Positions 42,198 to 52,129 are shown, counted from the first letter of the stretch. The stretch: 64,000 bases of DNA from Accumulibacter sp003538495 (GCF_029255145.1 NZ_JAPUVQ010000042.1:1-64000), one strand, 5' to 3'. Numbers and translations are program-made. Notes: generated by a model from the sequence alone, not told the origin.

Positions 42198-43363
42198 GAG
42201 GGCTGCTGTGGTTGCTGGCCCTGTTCGCCCTGGCAGTCGGTATTTCGCTGGCAGCGCGCTTCAATGACGGTTACCTGCTGCTGGTGGTGCCGCCGTATCG
42301 CATTGAAGTGGCACTAACGCTGGCGATCTTCCTGTTCTTTGCCGCTTTCGTGCTGCTTTATGCGCTGCTGCACGCAATCGGGCTGACACTGTCGCTGCCG
42401 AACCGGGTGAGCGCATTTCGTGCTCGCCGTCGTCGCGAAAAAGCGGCCGCGTCATTTCACGAGGCTGTCCGTCTGCTGTTTGAAGGACGTTTCACGCAAG
42501 CCTTGAGCAAGGCCGCCGAGGCGTACACGACCGGGCAGTCGCCGGGTATGGCCGCGCTGATCGCCGCGCGTGCCGCACAGCGCTTGCGCGAACCCGAAAA
42601 AGAGAAGGAGTGGCTCGACCGGGTCAGCGTCGGCGACCGGAAGCTGGAGCCAGCGCGCCTGATGCTGCAAGCCGAAATCGCGATCGATCGCGGCCAATTC
42701 CAGGATGCTACGGCTGCCCTGCATGACTTGCAGAATCTGACCGGTCGTCACATCGCTGCGCTACGCCTCGAATTGCGCGCGCAGCAGGGTTGTGGCAACT
42801 GGCAGGAGGTGCTGCGTCTGGCTCGTCTGCTCGAGAAGCGTGAGGCACTGTTGCCCGAGCCAGCGCAGGAAATAAAGACCAAAGCGCATCAGGAAAACAT
42901 TCGTCAGCTGCAGTCCGACAAAAGCCAACTGCTGGACTACTTGCGCCAGGTGCCGGCCAGGGAACGCTCGCCGCGGCTCACGTACACCTCGGCGGAGGCT
43001 TTTCTCGAACATGGCGCCGACGACGAGGCTCAACGTCTGATCGAAAAGCAACTCGACACTCAGTGGGATTCGGCATTGGTTCAGCTCTACGGCCAAGTCC
43101 GCGGCAGCGACCTGACGTCGTGCATCGCGCGTGCCGAAAAATGGCTGCCGCAGCATCCCGACGACGCGCGCCTGCTGCTCACGCTGGGCCGCCTGTGCGT
43201 GGCGCAACGTTTGTGGGGCAAAGCGCAAATCTACCTCGAAGCGTCGCTGTCGCTGCACGATCAACGTGCCGTGCGGCTGGAACTGGCGCGCCTGTTCGAG
43301 CGGACCGAACGCTCGGACGAGGCGATGCCTCATTACCGGGCAGCCGCCGAGCAGGTCGCCTGA
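42194..43363 (+). CDS. hemY: HemY-family TPR membrane protein
   Basis: The 389-residue protein has two N-terminal transmembrane helices (LLWLLALFALAVGISLA and VALTLAIFLFFAAFVLLY) and then TPR-type helices to the C-terminus. This is the proteobacterial HemY_N family, not the protoporphyrinogen oxidase also called HemY. It is conserved after hemX, and the exact function is not established. The start overlaps the hemX stop by ATGA. It converges with hemF. Confidence 0.93.
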   Translation: MRGLLWLLALFALAVGISLAARFNDGYLLLVVPPYRIEVALTLAIFLFFAAFVLLYALLHAIGLTLSLPNRVSAFRARRRREKAAASFHEAVRLLFEGRFTQALSKAAEAYTTGQSPGMAALIAARAAQRLREPEKEKEWLDRVSVGDRKLEPARLMLQAEIAIDRGQFQDATAALHDLQNLTGRHIAALRLELRAQQGCGNWQEVLRLARLLEKREALLPEPAQEIKTKAHQENIRQLQSDKSQLLDYLRQVPARERSPRLTYTSAEAFLEHGADDEAQRLIEKQLDTQWDSALVQLYGQVRGSDLTSCIARAEKWLPQHPDDARLLLTLGRLCVAQRLWGKAQIYLEASLSLHDQRAVRLELARLFERTERSDEAMPHYRAAAEQVA

Positions 43364-43421
43364 GACGCTTCCGGCCGGCGCTGGCAGCTTTCGGCGCGCG
43401 GCTGCTGCCGCCGCCCGATCC

Positions 43422-44339
43422 TCAGACCCAGTCGCGTGGCGGCAGCATCTCGTAGATCAATGCTTCAGCCGTACCGGCTTGCGGTTGCCAGTCATAGCGC
43501 CATTTGACGATTGGCGGCAGCGACATCAGGATCGATTCCGTTCGGCCGCCAGATTGCAGGCCGAACAGTGTGCCGCGATCCCAGACCAGATTGAATTCGA
43601 CGTAGCGGCCTCGCCGGTAAGCCTGGAAGTCGCGCTCGCGTTCGCCGTAGGGCAGTGATTGCCGCTTGTCGACCAGCGGCAGATAGGCTTCGGCAAAAGC
43701 ATCGCCGACCGCTTGGGTCAGGGCAAAGCAGCGCCAGAAGCCGCCTTCGCTCAGGTCGTCGAAGAACACGCCACCCACTCCACGTGCTTCCTGGCGGTGT
43801 TTGAGGAAGAAGTACTCATCGCACCATTTCTTGTAGCGCGGATAGAGGTCGTTACCAAAAGGCAGCAGTGCTTGCTGGCAGGTGGCGTGGAAATGCCGAA
43901 TGTCCTCGGTGAAGGGGTAGTAGGGGGTCAAGTCCATGCCGCCGCCAAACCACCACGCGGGCTCGGCATCGGCGCTGGTCGCGAGCAGCGCGCGGACGTT
44001 CATGTGCGCGGTCGGGCAGTACGGGTTTTCGGGATGCAGGACCAGCGAAACGCCCATCGCCTCGAAGGCGCGACCGGCGAGTTCGGGGCGTCTGGCGGTT
44101 GCTGAAGCCGGCAGCGCTGCGCCGCTGACCTGCGAGAAGGCGACACCACCGCGTTCGAAGACGCGACCACCCTCGATGACGCAGGTCCGCCCGTTGCCTG
44201 CGAGCGGTTCGCCAGCGACCTTCTGCCAGCTGTCGGCCGAAAATTTCCCGCCCTGCTCGCCCTCGATCGCTTCGGCGGCCGCGATGATCTTCGTCTGCAG
44301 GCCGGTGAAATAGTCCCTCAGGAGCGTCGCCTCGATCAT
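43422..44339 (-). CDS. hemF: Oxygen-dependent coproporphyrinogen-III oxidase
   Basis: The 305-residue enzyme oxidatively decarboxylates coproporphyrinogen III. Family signatures are NPYCPTAHMNVR, WWFGGGMDLTPYYPF, GVGGVFFDDL and GRYVEFNLVWDRGTLFGLQ. The ATG at 44339 gives a length close to E. coli HemF (299). A longer start at 44402 would overlap purD. It follows purD by 31 bp and is probably co-transcribed with it. Confidence 0.96.
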   Translation of the reverse strand: MIEATLLRDYFTGLQTKIIAAAEAIEGEQGGKFSADSWQKVAGEPLAGNGRTCVIEGGRVFERGGVAFSQVSGAALPASATARRPELAGRAFEAMGVSLVLHPENPYCPTAHMNVRALLATSADAEPAWWFGGGMDLTPYYPFTEDIRHFHATCQQALLPFGNDLYPRYKKWCDEYFFLKHRQEARGVGGVFFDDLSEGGFWRCFALTQAVGDAFAEAYLPLVDKRQSLPYGERERDFQAYRRGRYVEFNLVWDRGTLFGLQSGGRTESILMSLPPIVKWRYDWQPQAGTAEALIYEMLPPRDWV

Positions 44340-44370
44340 CGCGGGCGCCGCGCGGTAGCCGGCCTTGCGC

Positions 44371-45651
44371 TCACCGGTTGAGCGCCCGCTGACCGATGTC
44401 ATGGCGATACTGCATGCCGTCGAAGTGGATGCCGATAATCGTGTTGTAGGCGCGCTTTTGCGCCTGCTTGATGTTGTCGCCAAGGGTGGTGACGCACAGC
44501 ACGCGGCCACCGGAGGTGACGATCTGCCCGTCTTGCTCGATGGTCCCGGCATGGAAGACGTAACTGTCTTCACTGGCTTTCGGCAAGCCGCTGATCGCGT
44601 CGCCGGTCCGCGGCGTGTCAGGGTAGTTGGCCGCGGCCAGCACCACACCCAGCGCGACCCGGCGATCCCAGACTGCTTCGACCTGGTCGAGTCGGCCGGC
44701 GACGGCATGTTCCAGTAGCGTCAACAGGTCGGATTTAAGGCGCATCAAGATCGGCTGTGTTTCCGGGTCGCCCAGGCGGCAGTTGAACTCCACGGTCTTG
44801 ACCGATCCATCCCTGCCGATCATCAGGCCGGCGTACAGGAAACCCGTGTACGGGATGCCCTCGGCGGCCATGCCGCGGACCGTCGGCAGGATGATCTCGC
44901 GCATGGTCCTGGCGTGCACCTCCGGCGTTACCACCAGCGCTGGCGAGTAGGCGCCCATGCCGCCGGTGTTGGGGCCGGTGTCGCCGTCGCCGATGCGTTT
45001 GTGATCCTGACTCGATGCCAGCGGCAAGACGTCCTTGCCGTCTACCATGACAATGAAGCTGGCCTCTTCTCCTTCAAGGAACTCTTCGATGACTACCCGG
45101 GCGGCGTTCGCGCCATCCGGCAGGAGCGCGGTCGGTTCCGGGAGCATACGATCAATGGCGGCGTGTGCTTCGATCAGCGTCGCCGCCACCACCACGCCCT
45201 TGCCGGCAGCCAGTCCATCCGCCTTGATGACGATCGGCGCGCCCTGCCGGTCGACGTAGGCGTGCGCGGCGGCCTGGTTCGAGAAGGTGGCGAAACGAGC
45301 GGTCGGGATGTTGTGCCTGGCCATGAAGCGCTTGGCAAAGTCCTTCGAGCTTTCGAGTTGCGCCGCCTCGCGCGTCGGGCCGAAGATCTTCAGGCCGCGG
45401 GCGCGAAAGACATTGACAATGCCGGCGGCGAGCGCGGCCTCGGGGCCGACCACCGTCAGCGAAACCTTTTCCTCCTCGGCGAAGTCGGCGAGCGCATCGA
45501 GGTCGGTGATGTTGACGTTTTCAAGTTGGCGTTCACCAGCCGTGCCGGCGTTGCCAGGTGCAACGAAGACCTTCTGCAGTCCATCTGTTTTCGCCAGGCA
45601 CCAGGCGAGCGCGTGTTCGCGGCCGCCCGAGCCGATTACCAGTAACTTCAT
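44371..45651 (-). CDS. purD: Phosphoribosylamine-glycine ligase
   Basis: The 426-residue ATP-grasp enzyme makes GAR in purine synthesis. The N-terminus MKLLVIGSGGREHALAW, the ATP-grasp segments IVIKADGLAAGKGVVVA and EEFLEGEEASF, and GRLGDPETQ-type FNCRLGDPETQPIL are diagnostic. It lies between purH and hemF on the same strand. Confidence 0.97.
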   Translation of the reverse strand: MKLLVIGSGGREHALAWCLAKTDGLQKVFVAPGNAGTAGERQLENVNITDLDALADFAEEEKVSLTVVGPEAALAAGIVNVFRARGLKIFGPTREAAQLESSKDFAKRFMARHNIPTARFATFSNQAAAHAYVDRQGAPIVIKADGLAAGKGVVVAATLIEAHAAIDRMLPEPTALLPDGANAARVVIEEFLEGEEASFIVMVDGKDVLPLASSQDHKRIGDGDTGPNTGGMGAYSPALVVTPEVHARTMREIILPTVRGMAAEGIPYTGFLYAGLMIGRDGSVKTVEFNCRLGDPETQPILMRLKSDLLTLLEHAVAGRLDQVEAVWDRRVALGVVLAAANYPDTPRTGDAISGLPKASEDSYVFHAGTIEQDGQIVTSGGRVLCVTTLGDNIKQAQKRAYNTIIGIHFDGMQYRHDIGQRALNR

Positions 45652-45789
45652 AAAACTCCTTTCGCCACCAGATCATTGGTGGTCGAGCGTCAGCCGCGAT
45701 CACGGGGACTTTGTCCGCCAAAGCAGGCCGATTCACACTTGCCGCAACGTCCGGCACCGGCTTGTTGCAGTCGCGCCGCAAGCAACCGA

Positions 45790-47355
45790 TCAGTGCCGGA
45801 AGTGCCGCGCGCCGGTGAACACCATCGCCAGTCCGTGCTCGTTGGCAGCGGCGATTACCTCCTCGTCACGCATCGAGCCGCCGGGCTGAATGACGGCCTT
45901 GGCACCGGCCCCCGCCAGGACGTCAAGCCCGTCACGGAACGGGAAGAAGGCGTCGGACGCGACACAGGAGCCCGCCAGGTCAAGGCAGGCGTTCTGCGCC
46001 TTGTTCACCGCGATGCGGGTGGAATCGACTCGGCTCATCTGGCCAGCGCCAACGCCGAGCGTCATCCCGGCGCCGCAGAAGACGATCGCGTTGGACTTGA
46101 CGAACTTGGCGACGCGGTAGGCAAACAGCAGGTTTTCGATCTGAGCCTCGGATGGCGCCAGTTGAGTGACAACGCGGAGGTCGGACGCCTGGACATTGAA
46201 GCGGTCGGGCGTCTGCAGCAGCAGTCCGCCGCCGACGCGCTTCATTTCGAAGGCGTGATAGACCTTCGCCAGAGGCAGTTCGAGGACCCGCAGGTTCTGC
46301 TTGGCTGCCAGCAGCTCGCTGGCAGCGCTGGTGAACGCGGGCGCCAGCAGGACTTCGACAAAATGCTTGCGGGCGTTCATGGCGGCGACGACATCGACGT
46401 CCACCGTTCCGTTGAAGGCGATGATGCCGCCAAAGGCCGAGGTCGAGTCGGTCTGGAAGGCCTTTTCGTAAGCCGTCAGCAGATTGCCGCTGACCGCCAC
46501 TCCGCACGGATTGGCGTGTTTGATGATCACGCAGGCCGGCGTGTCGAAAGTCTTTACACATTCCCAGGCGGCGTCGGCGTCGGCGATGTTGTTGTACGAA
46601 AGTTCCTTGCCCTGCAGTTGGCGGTAGTTGGCGATCGAGCCGGGGGTCGGCGCGGGATCGCGGTAGAAGGCGGCCTGCTGGTGCGGGTTCTCGCCGTAGC
46701 GCAGCGTTTCGACACGGTCAAAGGCGAGTTGCAGGTGCCCGGGGAAGGGCTGTGGCTGCTCGCCCTCGTCGAGTGATGTCAACCAGTTGGCGATTGCCGA
46801 GTCGTAACGGGCCGTGTGTACGAAGGCCTTCCTGGCCAGCGAAAATCGGGTTGCCAGGCTCAGTGCGCCATCGTTGGCAGCCATTTCGCTGAGCAGCGCC
46901 TGGTAGTCTCCCGGATCGGTGACGACGGCGACGCCGCTGTAGTTCTTGGCCGCGGAACGGACCATCGCCGGGCCCCCGATGTCGATGTTCTCGATTGCCT
47001 CGGCGAGCGTGACCCCGGCCCGGGCGATCGTTTCGCGAAACGGGTAGAGGTTCACGCACACCAGATCGATCGCCGGAATGCCGTGCTCTTCGATCGTCGC
47101 CAGGTGCTCGCTCACGTCGCGACGCGCCAGAATACCTCCGTGTACCTTTGGATGAAGGGTCTTGACACGGCCGTCGAGCATCTCCGGGAAGCCCGTGTAG
47201 TCGCTGACTTCGGTAACCTCGATCCCGGCGTCACGCAGCATGGCGGCCGTGCCGCCCGTGGACAAGAGCTTGACACCGTGAGCGATCAGGCCCTTGGCAA
47301 AGTCGAGAGCATGGTTCTTGTTGGAGAGGCTGAGCAGGGCTTGACGTATCTTCAT
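45790..47355 (-). CDS. purH: Bifunctional AICAR transformylase/IMP cyclohydrolase
   Basis: The 521-residue enzyme performs the last two steps of IMP synthesis. The MGS-like cyclohydrolase domain spans about 1-150 (LLSTGGTAAML, GRVKTLHPKVHGGIL). The transformylase domain carries IKHANPCGVA and AFGGIIAFNG. It follows fis by about 45 bp and precedes purD after a 138-bp gap. Confidence 0.97.
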   Translation of the reverse strand: MKIRQALLSLSNKNHALDFAKGLIAHGVKLLSTGGTAAMLRDAGIEVTEVSDYTGFPEMLDGRVKTLHPKVHGGILARRDVSEHLATIEEHGIPAIDLVCVNLYPFRETIARAGVTLAEAIENIDIGGPAMVRSAAKNYSGVAVVTDPGDYQALLSEMAANDGALSLATRFSLARKAFVHTARYDSAIANWLTSLDEGEQPQPFPGHLQLAFDRVETLRYGENPHQQAAFYRDPAPTPGSIANYRQLQGKELSYNNIADADAAWECVKTFDTPACVIIKHANPCGVAVSGNLLTAYEKAFQTDSTSAFGGIIAFNGTVDVDVVAAMNARKHFVEVLLAPAFTSAASELLAAKQNLRVLELPLAKVYHAFEMKRVGGGLLLQTPDRFNVQASDLRVVTQLAPSEAQIENLLFAYRVAKFVKSNAIVFCGAGMTLGVGAGQMSRVDSTRIAVNKAQNACLDLAGSCVASDAFFPFRDGLDVLAGAGAKAVIQPGGSMRDEEVIAAANEHGLAMVFTGARHFRH

Positions 47356-47399
47356 AATGGGCAGACAGGCGACGTGGTAAGGAAGGGTAAGGACACGGT

Positions 47400-47651
47400 T
47401 CAGGAAATCAGCTGGTGGTCGACCAGTTTCTTGCGCAGGGTGTTGCGATTGATGCCGAGGATTTCGGCCGCGAAAGTCTGGTTGCCACCCGCCTGCCGGA
47501 GAACGACTTCGAGCATCGGGCGTTCGACGCTCCTGATCACCATCTCGTAAACCGCCGCCGGCTTCTCGCCATCGAGCTGCTCGAAGTAGGTCTCCAGCGC
47601 GCTGCGGACGAAAGAGGCGATATCTTCACCGTTATCGTGGTGTCGCTTCAT
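47400..47651 (-). CDS. fis: Fis family DNA-binding protein
   Basis: The 83-residue nucleoid protein ends in the Fis helix-turn-helix (GGNQTFAAEILGINRNTLRKKL). The N-terminal arm is shortened relative to E. coli Fis (98 residues), as is typical in betaproteobacteria. The ATG at 47651 overlaps the dusB stop, giving the classic dusB-fis pair, here followed by purH. Confidence 0.94.
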   Translation of the reverse strand: MKRHHDNGEDIASFVRSALETYFEQLDGEKPAAVYEMVIRSVERPMLEVVLRQAGGNQTFAAEILGINRNTLRKKLVDHQLIS

Positions 47652-48700
47652 GCGGCGAGATCCTCGCAAGGGCCATCGGCCCGGACGGCCGCATCCGGGC
47701 TACCGGCGACGTAGGGCAGGTGCTCGTTGTGCTCGGCGAGCGCCAGGAAAAAGTCATCGACCGCTTGCCGCTGCAGGGCGATGGTCTGCAGTTGATTCAT
47801 CCGGTAGCGGAAAGCTGCCGAGCCGACCAGCCCTCTCGTGTACCAGGAAATATGCTTGCGCGCGATGCGCAAGCCGGTCTCGGTGCCGTAAAACTGGTAG
47901 AGATCTTCAAGGTGCCCAAGCAGAACCTGGTGAATCTCACCGACTCGCGGTGGCAGCAGGTGGCTGCCGGTCTTCAGGAAGTGCTCGATTTCGCGGAACA
48001 GCCACGGCCGGCCCTGTGCCGCGCGGCCAATCATGACGGCGTCGGCGCCGGTGGTGTCGAGCACATACTTCGCCGTTTCCGGCGAGACGATGTCGCCGTT
48101 GGCGATCAGCGGAATACGGGCCACTGCCTTCACCATCCGGATGGTGTCGTACTCCGCATGGCCGGTATAGCCGCAGGCGCGGGTTCGACCGTGCATCGCC
48201 AGGGCCCTGATTCCCGACTGCTCGGCGATTTTGAGGATGTTCAGGGCGTTGCGGTTGGCGGTGTCCCAGCCGGTGCGAATCTTCAGCGTCACCGGTGTCT
48301 GCGGTACGGCATTGACCACCGCTTCCAGGATCTGGCCGACCAGCGACTCGTTCTGGAGCAGCGCCGAGCCCGCCATGACTCGGCAGATCTTCTTGGCCGG
48401 GCAGCCCATGTTGATGTCGATGATCTGCGCCCCATGGTCCACGTTGTAGCGCGCGGCGTCGGCCATCATCAGCGGATCGGCGCCAGCGATCTGCACCGAG
48501 ATCGGCGCCACCTCGCCGGCATGGTCCGCCCGTCGTCTGGTTTTCACGCTGCCATAGAGCAGGGAGTTCGAAGTGACCATCTCGGAGACCGCCAGGCCGG
48601 CGCCCATGCGTTTGCAGAGTTGCCTGAATGGGCGATCGGTCACCCCCGCCATCGGCGCGACAAACAGGTTGTTGCGAAGCGAGAATCCGAGGAATTCCAT
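47648..48700 (-). CDS. dusB: tRNA-dihydrouridine synthase DusB
   Basis: The 350-residue flavoenzyme reduces uridines in tRNA. APMAGVTDRPFRQLCKRMGAG, DINMGCPAKKICRVMAGSAL (with the catalytic Cys) and GRAAQGRPWLFREI are DusB signatures. It is translationally coupled to fis, the conserved proteobacterial arrangement. Confidence 0.96.
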   Translation of the reverse strand: MEFLGFSLRNNLFVAPMAGVTDRPFRQLCKRMGAGLAVSEMVTSNSLLYGSVKTRRRADHAGEVAPISVQIAGADPLMMADAARYNVDHGAQIIDINMGCPAKKICRVMAGSALLQNESLVGQILEAVVNAVPQTPVTLKIRTGWDTANRNALNILKIAEQSGIRALAMHGRTRACGYTGHAEYDTIRMVKAVARIPLIANGDIVSPETAKYVLDTTGADAVMIGRAAQGRPWLFREIEHFLKTGSHLLPPRVGEIHQVLLGHLEDLYQFYGTETGLRIARKHISWYTRGLVGSAAFRYRMNQLQTIALQRQAVDDFFLALAEHNEHLPYVAGSPDAAVRADGPCEDLAA

Positions 48701-48882
48701 GGCGTGAGGTGCCGGTGGGCGCGAGGCAAGGGGACGATTCTACCTCGATTGCAGCCCGAAAAATAGACACTTGTCGTCTGCAAGCAGCACCCGAGTGCAG
48801 CGTCGGTGCTGCCTGTTTGCTGGAATCCCGAGCGCCCTGGCGGTGGCGCCTGCCGCACGCAGCCTGGCGATTGCCGTGCAGT

Positions 48883-49149
48883 CTATGGCCTGTTGCCGAC
48901 GTCCGGCATGACGATGTTGACCTCGAGCACTTCCATGTTTCCCTGCTTTTCGATCGACACCTTGATGTCTTCCGGGTTGACCGAGACGTACTTCGAGATC
49001 ACCGCCATCAATTCCTGCTGCAGGGCCGGCAGGAAGTCTGGCGCGTTGTTGCTGGCATTGCGCTCGTGGGCAATGATCAGCTGCAGCCGCTCCTTGGCGA
49101 TGGCGGCCGTCTTGGGCTTGTTGCCGAAGATCAGGGAGAACAGGGACAT
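48883..49149 (-). CDS. minE: Cell division topological specificity factor MinE
   Basis: The 88-residue protein begins MSLFSLIFGNKPKTAAIAKE, the amphipathic membrane-targeting helix, followed by the MinD-interacting segment RLQLIIAHER. The C-terminal dimerisation domain contains VNPEDIKVSIEKQGNMEVLE. It displaces MinC and stimulates the MinD ATPase. It follows minD by 2 bp. Confidence 0.97.
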   Translation of the reverse strand: MSLFSLIFGNKPKTAAIAKERLQLIIAHERNASNNAPDFLPALQQELMAVISKYVSVNPEDIKVSIEKQGNMEVLEVNIVMPDVGNRP

Positions 49150-49151
49150 CC

Positions 49152-49973
49152 TTATTTACCCCCGAAAATTCGCTTGAACAGGCCGGGCTTCTCATAGTCG
49201 ACGAAACGTAGTGGAATGGTCTCGCCGAGGAAACGGCCAACCACGTCGAGATAGGCGTTGGCGACGTCGCTGCCGGCCAGATGGATTGCCGGCGACCCCG
49301 CATTCGACGATTGCAGTACCGCTTCGGACTCGGGGATGACGCCGATGATCGGTACCCGCAGGATCTCCTGCACGTCCTTGTAAGACAGCATCTCGCCGTC
49401 ATTGACGCGTTTCGCCGAGTAGCGGGTGATCAACAGGTGTTCCTTGACCGGCTCGCCGCCGAGCAGCGCGCGACGCGACTTGGCCTGGATGATGCCGAGA
49501 ATGCGGTCCGAGTCACGCACCGACGAAACCTCGGGGTTGCTGACTACCAGCGCCTCGTCGGCAAAGGTCAGGGCCAGCACCGCGCCGCGTTCGATGCCTG
49601 CCGGCGAATCGCAGACGACGTAGTCGAAGCCCATGTGTTCGAGTTCCTTGAGAACTTTCTCGACACCTTCTTCGGTCAGCGCATCCTTGTCGCGCGTCTG
49701 CGATGCGGGCAGCACGAAGAGGTGGTCGTTCTCGCAGTGCTTGTCCTTGATCAGCGCCTGGGTGAGCGTCGCTTCTCCGTTGAGGACATTGACCAGGTCA
49801 TAGACGACGCGCCGTTCGCAGCCCATGATCAGGTCGAGATTGCGCAGCCCGACGTCAAAATCGATGACGGCAGTCTTGTACCCGCGCAGAGCGAGGCCCG
49901 AAGAAAAGCTGGCGCTGGTGGTGGTCTTGCCGACCCCACCCTTGCCGGAGGTTACGACGACAATACGTGTCAC
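49152..49973 (-). CDS. minD: Septum site-determining ATPase MinD
   Basis: The 273-residue ParA-type ATPase has the deviant Walker A GKGGVGKTTTSAS and the DFDVGLRNLDLIMG motif. A C-terminal amphipathic membrane-targeting helix (KPGLFKRIFGGK) completes it. It recruits MinC to the poles and oscillates with MinE. The minC-minD-minE order is standard. Confidence 0.98.
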   Translation of the reverse strand: MTRIVVVTSGKGGVGKTTTSASFSSGLALRGYKTAVIDFDVGLRNLDLIMGCERRVVYDLVNVLNGEATLTQALIKDKHCENDHLFVLPASQTRDKDALTEEGVEKVLKELEHMGFDYVVCDSPAGIERGAVLALTFADEALVVSNPEVSSVRDSDRILGIIQAKSRRALLGGEPVKEHLLITRYSAKRVNDGEMLSYKDVQEILRVPIIGVIPESEAVLQSSNAGSPAIHLAGSDVANAYLDVVGRFLGETIPLRFVDYEKPGLFKRIFGGK

Positions 49974-50076
49974 GGACGTTTCTCCGCAAATTAAAGAAGC
50001 GATTCTACCTGCAGAATGGCAATTCTGTTGCCTGGCGCGGCTGACCGAAGTGGCAGCCCGGGTGCCGGCAACACGG

Positions 50077-50895
50077 CTAGTCGGTCTTCAGGGGCTCGAC
50101 GACCAGTTTGCCCGCAGGCTCTCCGGGTTTTTCGGTGAGTCTGATCTGCACTGCCTTGCCGGCCAGCTCGGGCGGAACGCCGCCGTCGAAAGTCCGGTAC
50201 AGACCAGCCACCGAAACCAGCTGGGCGTCGAAGTGCGTGCAGAAGATGCGTGCCTCGGCCGAGCCGCTGGCACCAGCCAGCGCGCGACCGTGCAGCGGGG
50301 CATAGATGTGGATGCTGCCATCGGCGATGACTTCGGCGCCGGAATTGACCGCCGCCAGGACCACCAGGTCGCCACCACGGGCATAAAGCTGTTGCCCGGA
50401 TCGCAGGGGGCGCGTGACGAACAGCGTTGGCGCGGGCGCGGCGGCGCCAGGCGCTGCGGGCGACGGCGTTGCCGGCGGTAGCGCGGCTTCCTCCGGGGCT
50501 TCGACTGCCGGCGCTACCGCTGGCGGTGTCGGCGCAGCGTCGGCTTCGCTGCCGGCCGGGATGCGCGGCGAACGTTCGGCGGCCGCGTAGGTCGGCAAAC
50601 CGGCTTTGGCCGCGCTCGCGCGCAGTTCGTCGCTGCCGCCGCGCACACCAATCACGTGCAGGCCGTGCGCCCGCAAGACCTCTTTCAGCAGCAGCCATTT
50701 TGCTGACGAAGTTTCGCCCACCGCGGAAAGCTCAAGGACAGAAGCATCGCCATCGAAAAAGGGATCATCACCGAACAGCGCGCTGGCCGCCTCGGCCACT
50801 TCGCCAGGGTGCAAGGATCGCAGGCTGATCACGACGACCGGCAGGGTGGTTCCCTTGAACTCGATCAGTGGCTTGGTCTTGGTCGCTGGTGGCAT
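50077..50895 (-). CDS. minC: Septum site-determining protein MinC
   Basis: The 272-residue FtsZ inhibitor has an N-terminal domain (about 1-105) and a C-terminal beta-helix (PLRSGQQLYARGGDLVVLA, GSIHIYAPLHGRALAG) that dimerises and binds MinD. A long Pro/Ala linker (about 115-160) joins them. The ATG at 50895 is used; a GTG two codons upstream is possible. It leads minC-D-E. Confidence 0.94.
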   Translation of the reverse strand: MPPATKTKPLIEFKGTTLPVVVISLRSLHPGEVAEAASALFGDDPFFDGDASVLELSAVGETSSAKWLLLKEVLRAHGLHVIGVRGGSDELRASAAKAGLPTYAAAERSPRIPAGSEADAAPTPPAVAPAVEAPEEAALPPATPSPAAPGAAAPAPTLFVTRPLRSGQQLYARGGDLVVLAAVNSGAEVIADGSIHIYAPLHGRALAGASGSAEARIFCTHFDAQLVSVAGLYRTFDGGVPPELAGKAVQIRLTEKPGEPAGKLVVEPLKTD

Positions 50896-50974
50896 GGTCA
50901 CGGAGTTCAGGCGAGGATTGGCGGAGCGACGAAGTCTAGCTGAATCAACACGAAAAGCGAACTGCGCCGCGCGG

Positions 50975-52129
50975 CTAGGGCCAGGCCCTGGCTCCCCAGA
51001 TCATTCGCCTGGCGACGAAGTGACGCAGCGGCGGGAACAGGTCGAGAGCCAGCAGGCCGGCGCCGCGCGCGACGCGCAGCGGCGCCAGGTCGTTGGCGAA
51101 GACGCGCGCGACGCTGTCGGTGAAGGCGATGCTGCCCTGGCGGTCGAGCCGGCGCCCGCGCGCGTACGAGGCCAGAGTGGCTGCGTCGCCCGGATCGCCG
51201 GCGGCGTTCTCGAGCAGTCTTTCGGCCAGTTCCCAGGCGTCGCGCAGGCCGAGGTTGAAGCCCTGGCCGGAGATCGGATGCAGGCTCTGCGCGGCGTTGC
51301 CGATCCACACCTGCCGCGGTCCGGTGAGTTTCCGGCGGACCCGCAAAGCCAGCGGGAAGCTCGCACGCGGGCCGCTGGCGACGAAATCGACGCGACTGCC
51401 GAACTGCGCGCGCAGGGCGGCGAGAAAACCGTCTTCGTCGAGGGCCAGCAATGGTGCTGCCTTGTCCGGCGGCGCGGCAAGAACCAGGGAGTAGTCGTTC
51501 CCGATCGGCAACAAGGCCAGCGGGCCGTCCGGCGTGAAGCGCTCCCAGGCACGCCGCGCGTGTCCCGCAAGCGGGCGGACCTCGGCGACGACGGCATGCT
51601 GCCGGTAATCGTAAACCCGAACCTCGGGGTCGTCGGCGGGCGTGCCTTCGGCGTGTACCACCAGTCTGGCCGACACGCGGCGGTTTTCGCCGGCGCGGTG
51701 CAAGGTGACCTCGCTCGCTTCGCCGCAGCTCTGGAGATCGATCACCGCGCAGTCGTCCCAGATCCGCCCGCCGTCGATCGGCGAGTCCAGGGCCGCCGCC
51801 AGATCCCGGTAGCGCATCACGTAGCCCAGCGCCGGGAGGTCGTAGTCACGCGCGTCGATCAGCGTCCGGCCGAAGCCGCCACGCTGCGAGACGTGGATGG
51901 TATCGATCGCCGTGCAGGTGTCAGTGTCCCACGCGCCGAGGCGTTCGAGGAGTTGCCGGGTTCCCTGCGAAAGGGCCAGCGCGCGCGGGTCGCCGGCCCA
52001 GGCACCGCGCTGGCGGCTGTCGATCAGCAATACGCTATACGGGCCGCCGGCCAGCGCCAGCGCCAGAGTCATGCCGACCGGGCCGGCGCCGACGATGGCA
52101 ATGTCCACGCACTCGATCTGCTCAGTCAT
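50975..52129 (-). CDS. UbiH/UbiF/VisC-family FAD-dependent hydroxylase
   Basis: The 384-residue flavoprotein monooxygenase hydroxylates the ubiquinone ring at one of three positions. The FAD-binding motif is IVGAGPVGMTLALAL. The second FAD motif reads GNAAQSLHPISGQGFNLGLRD. The position acted on cannot be assigned confidently; UbiH is plausible because pepP is adjacent (pepP-ubiH in E. coli). It overlaps pepP by 8 bp. Confidence 0.88.
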   Translation of the reverse strand: MTEQIECVDIAIVGAGPVGMTLALALAGGPYSVLLIDSRQRGAWAGDPRALALSQGTRQLLERLGAWDTDTCTAIDTIHVSQRGGFGRTLIDARDYDLPALGYVMRYRDLAAALDSPIDGGRIWDDCAVIDLQSCGEASEVTLHRAGENRRVSARLVVHAEGTPADDPEVRVYDYRQHAVVAEVRPLAGHARRAWERFTPDGPLALLPIGNDYSLVLAAPPDKAAPLLALDEDGFLAALRAQFGSRVDFVASGPRASFPLALRVRRKLTGPRQVWIGNAAQSLHPISGQGFNLGLRDAWELAERLLENAAGDPGDAATLASYARGRRLDRQGSIAFTDSVARVFANDLAPLRVARGAGLLALDLFPPLRHFVARRMIWGARAWP

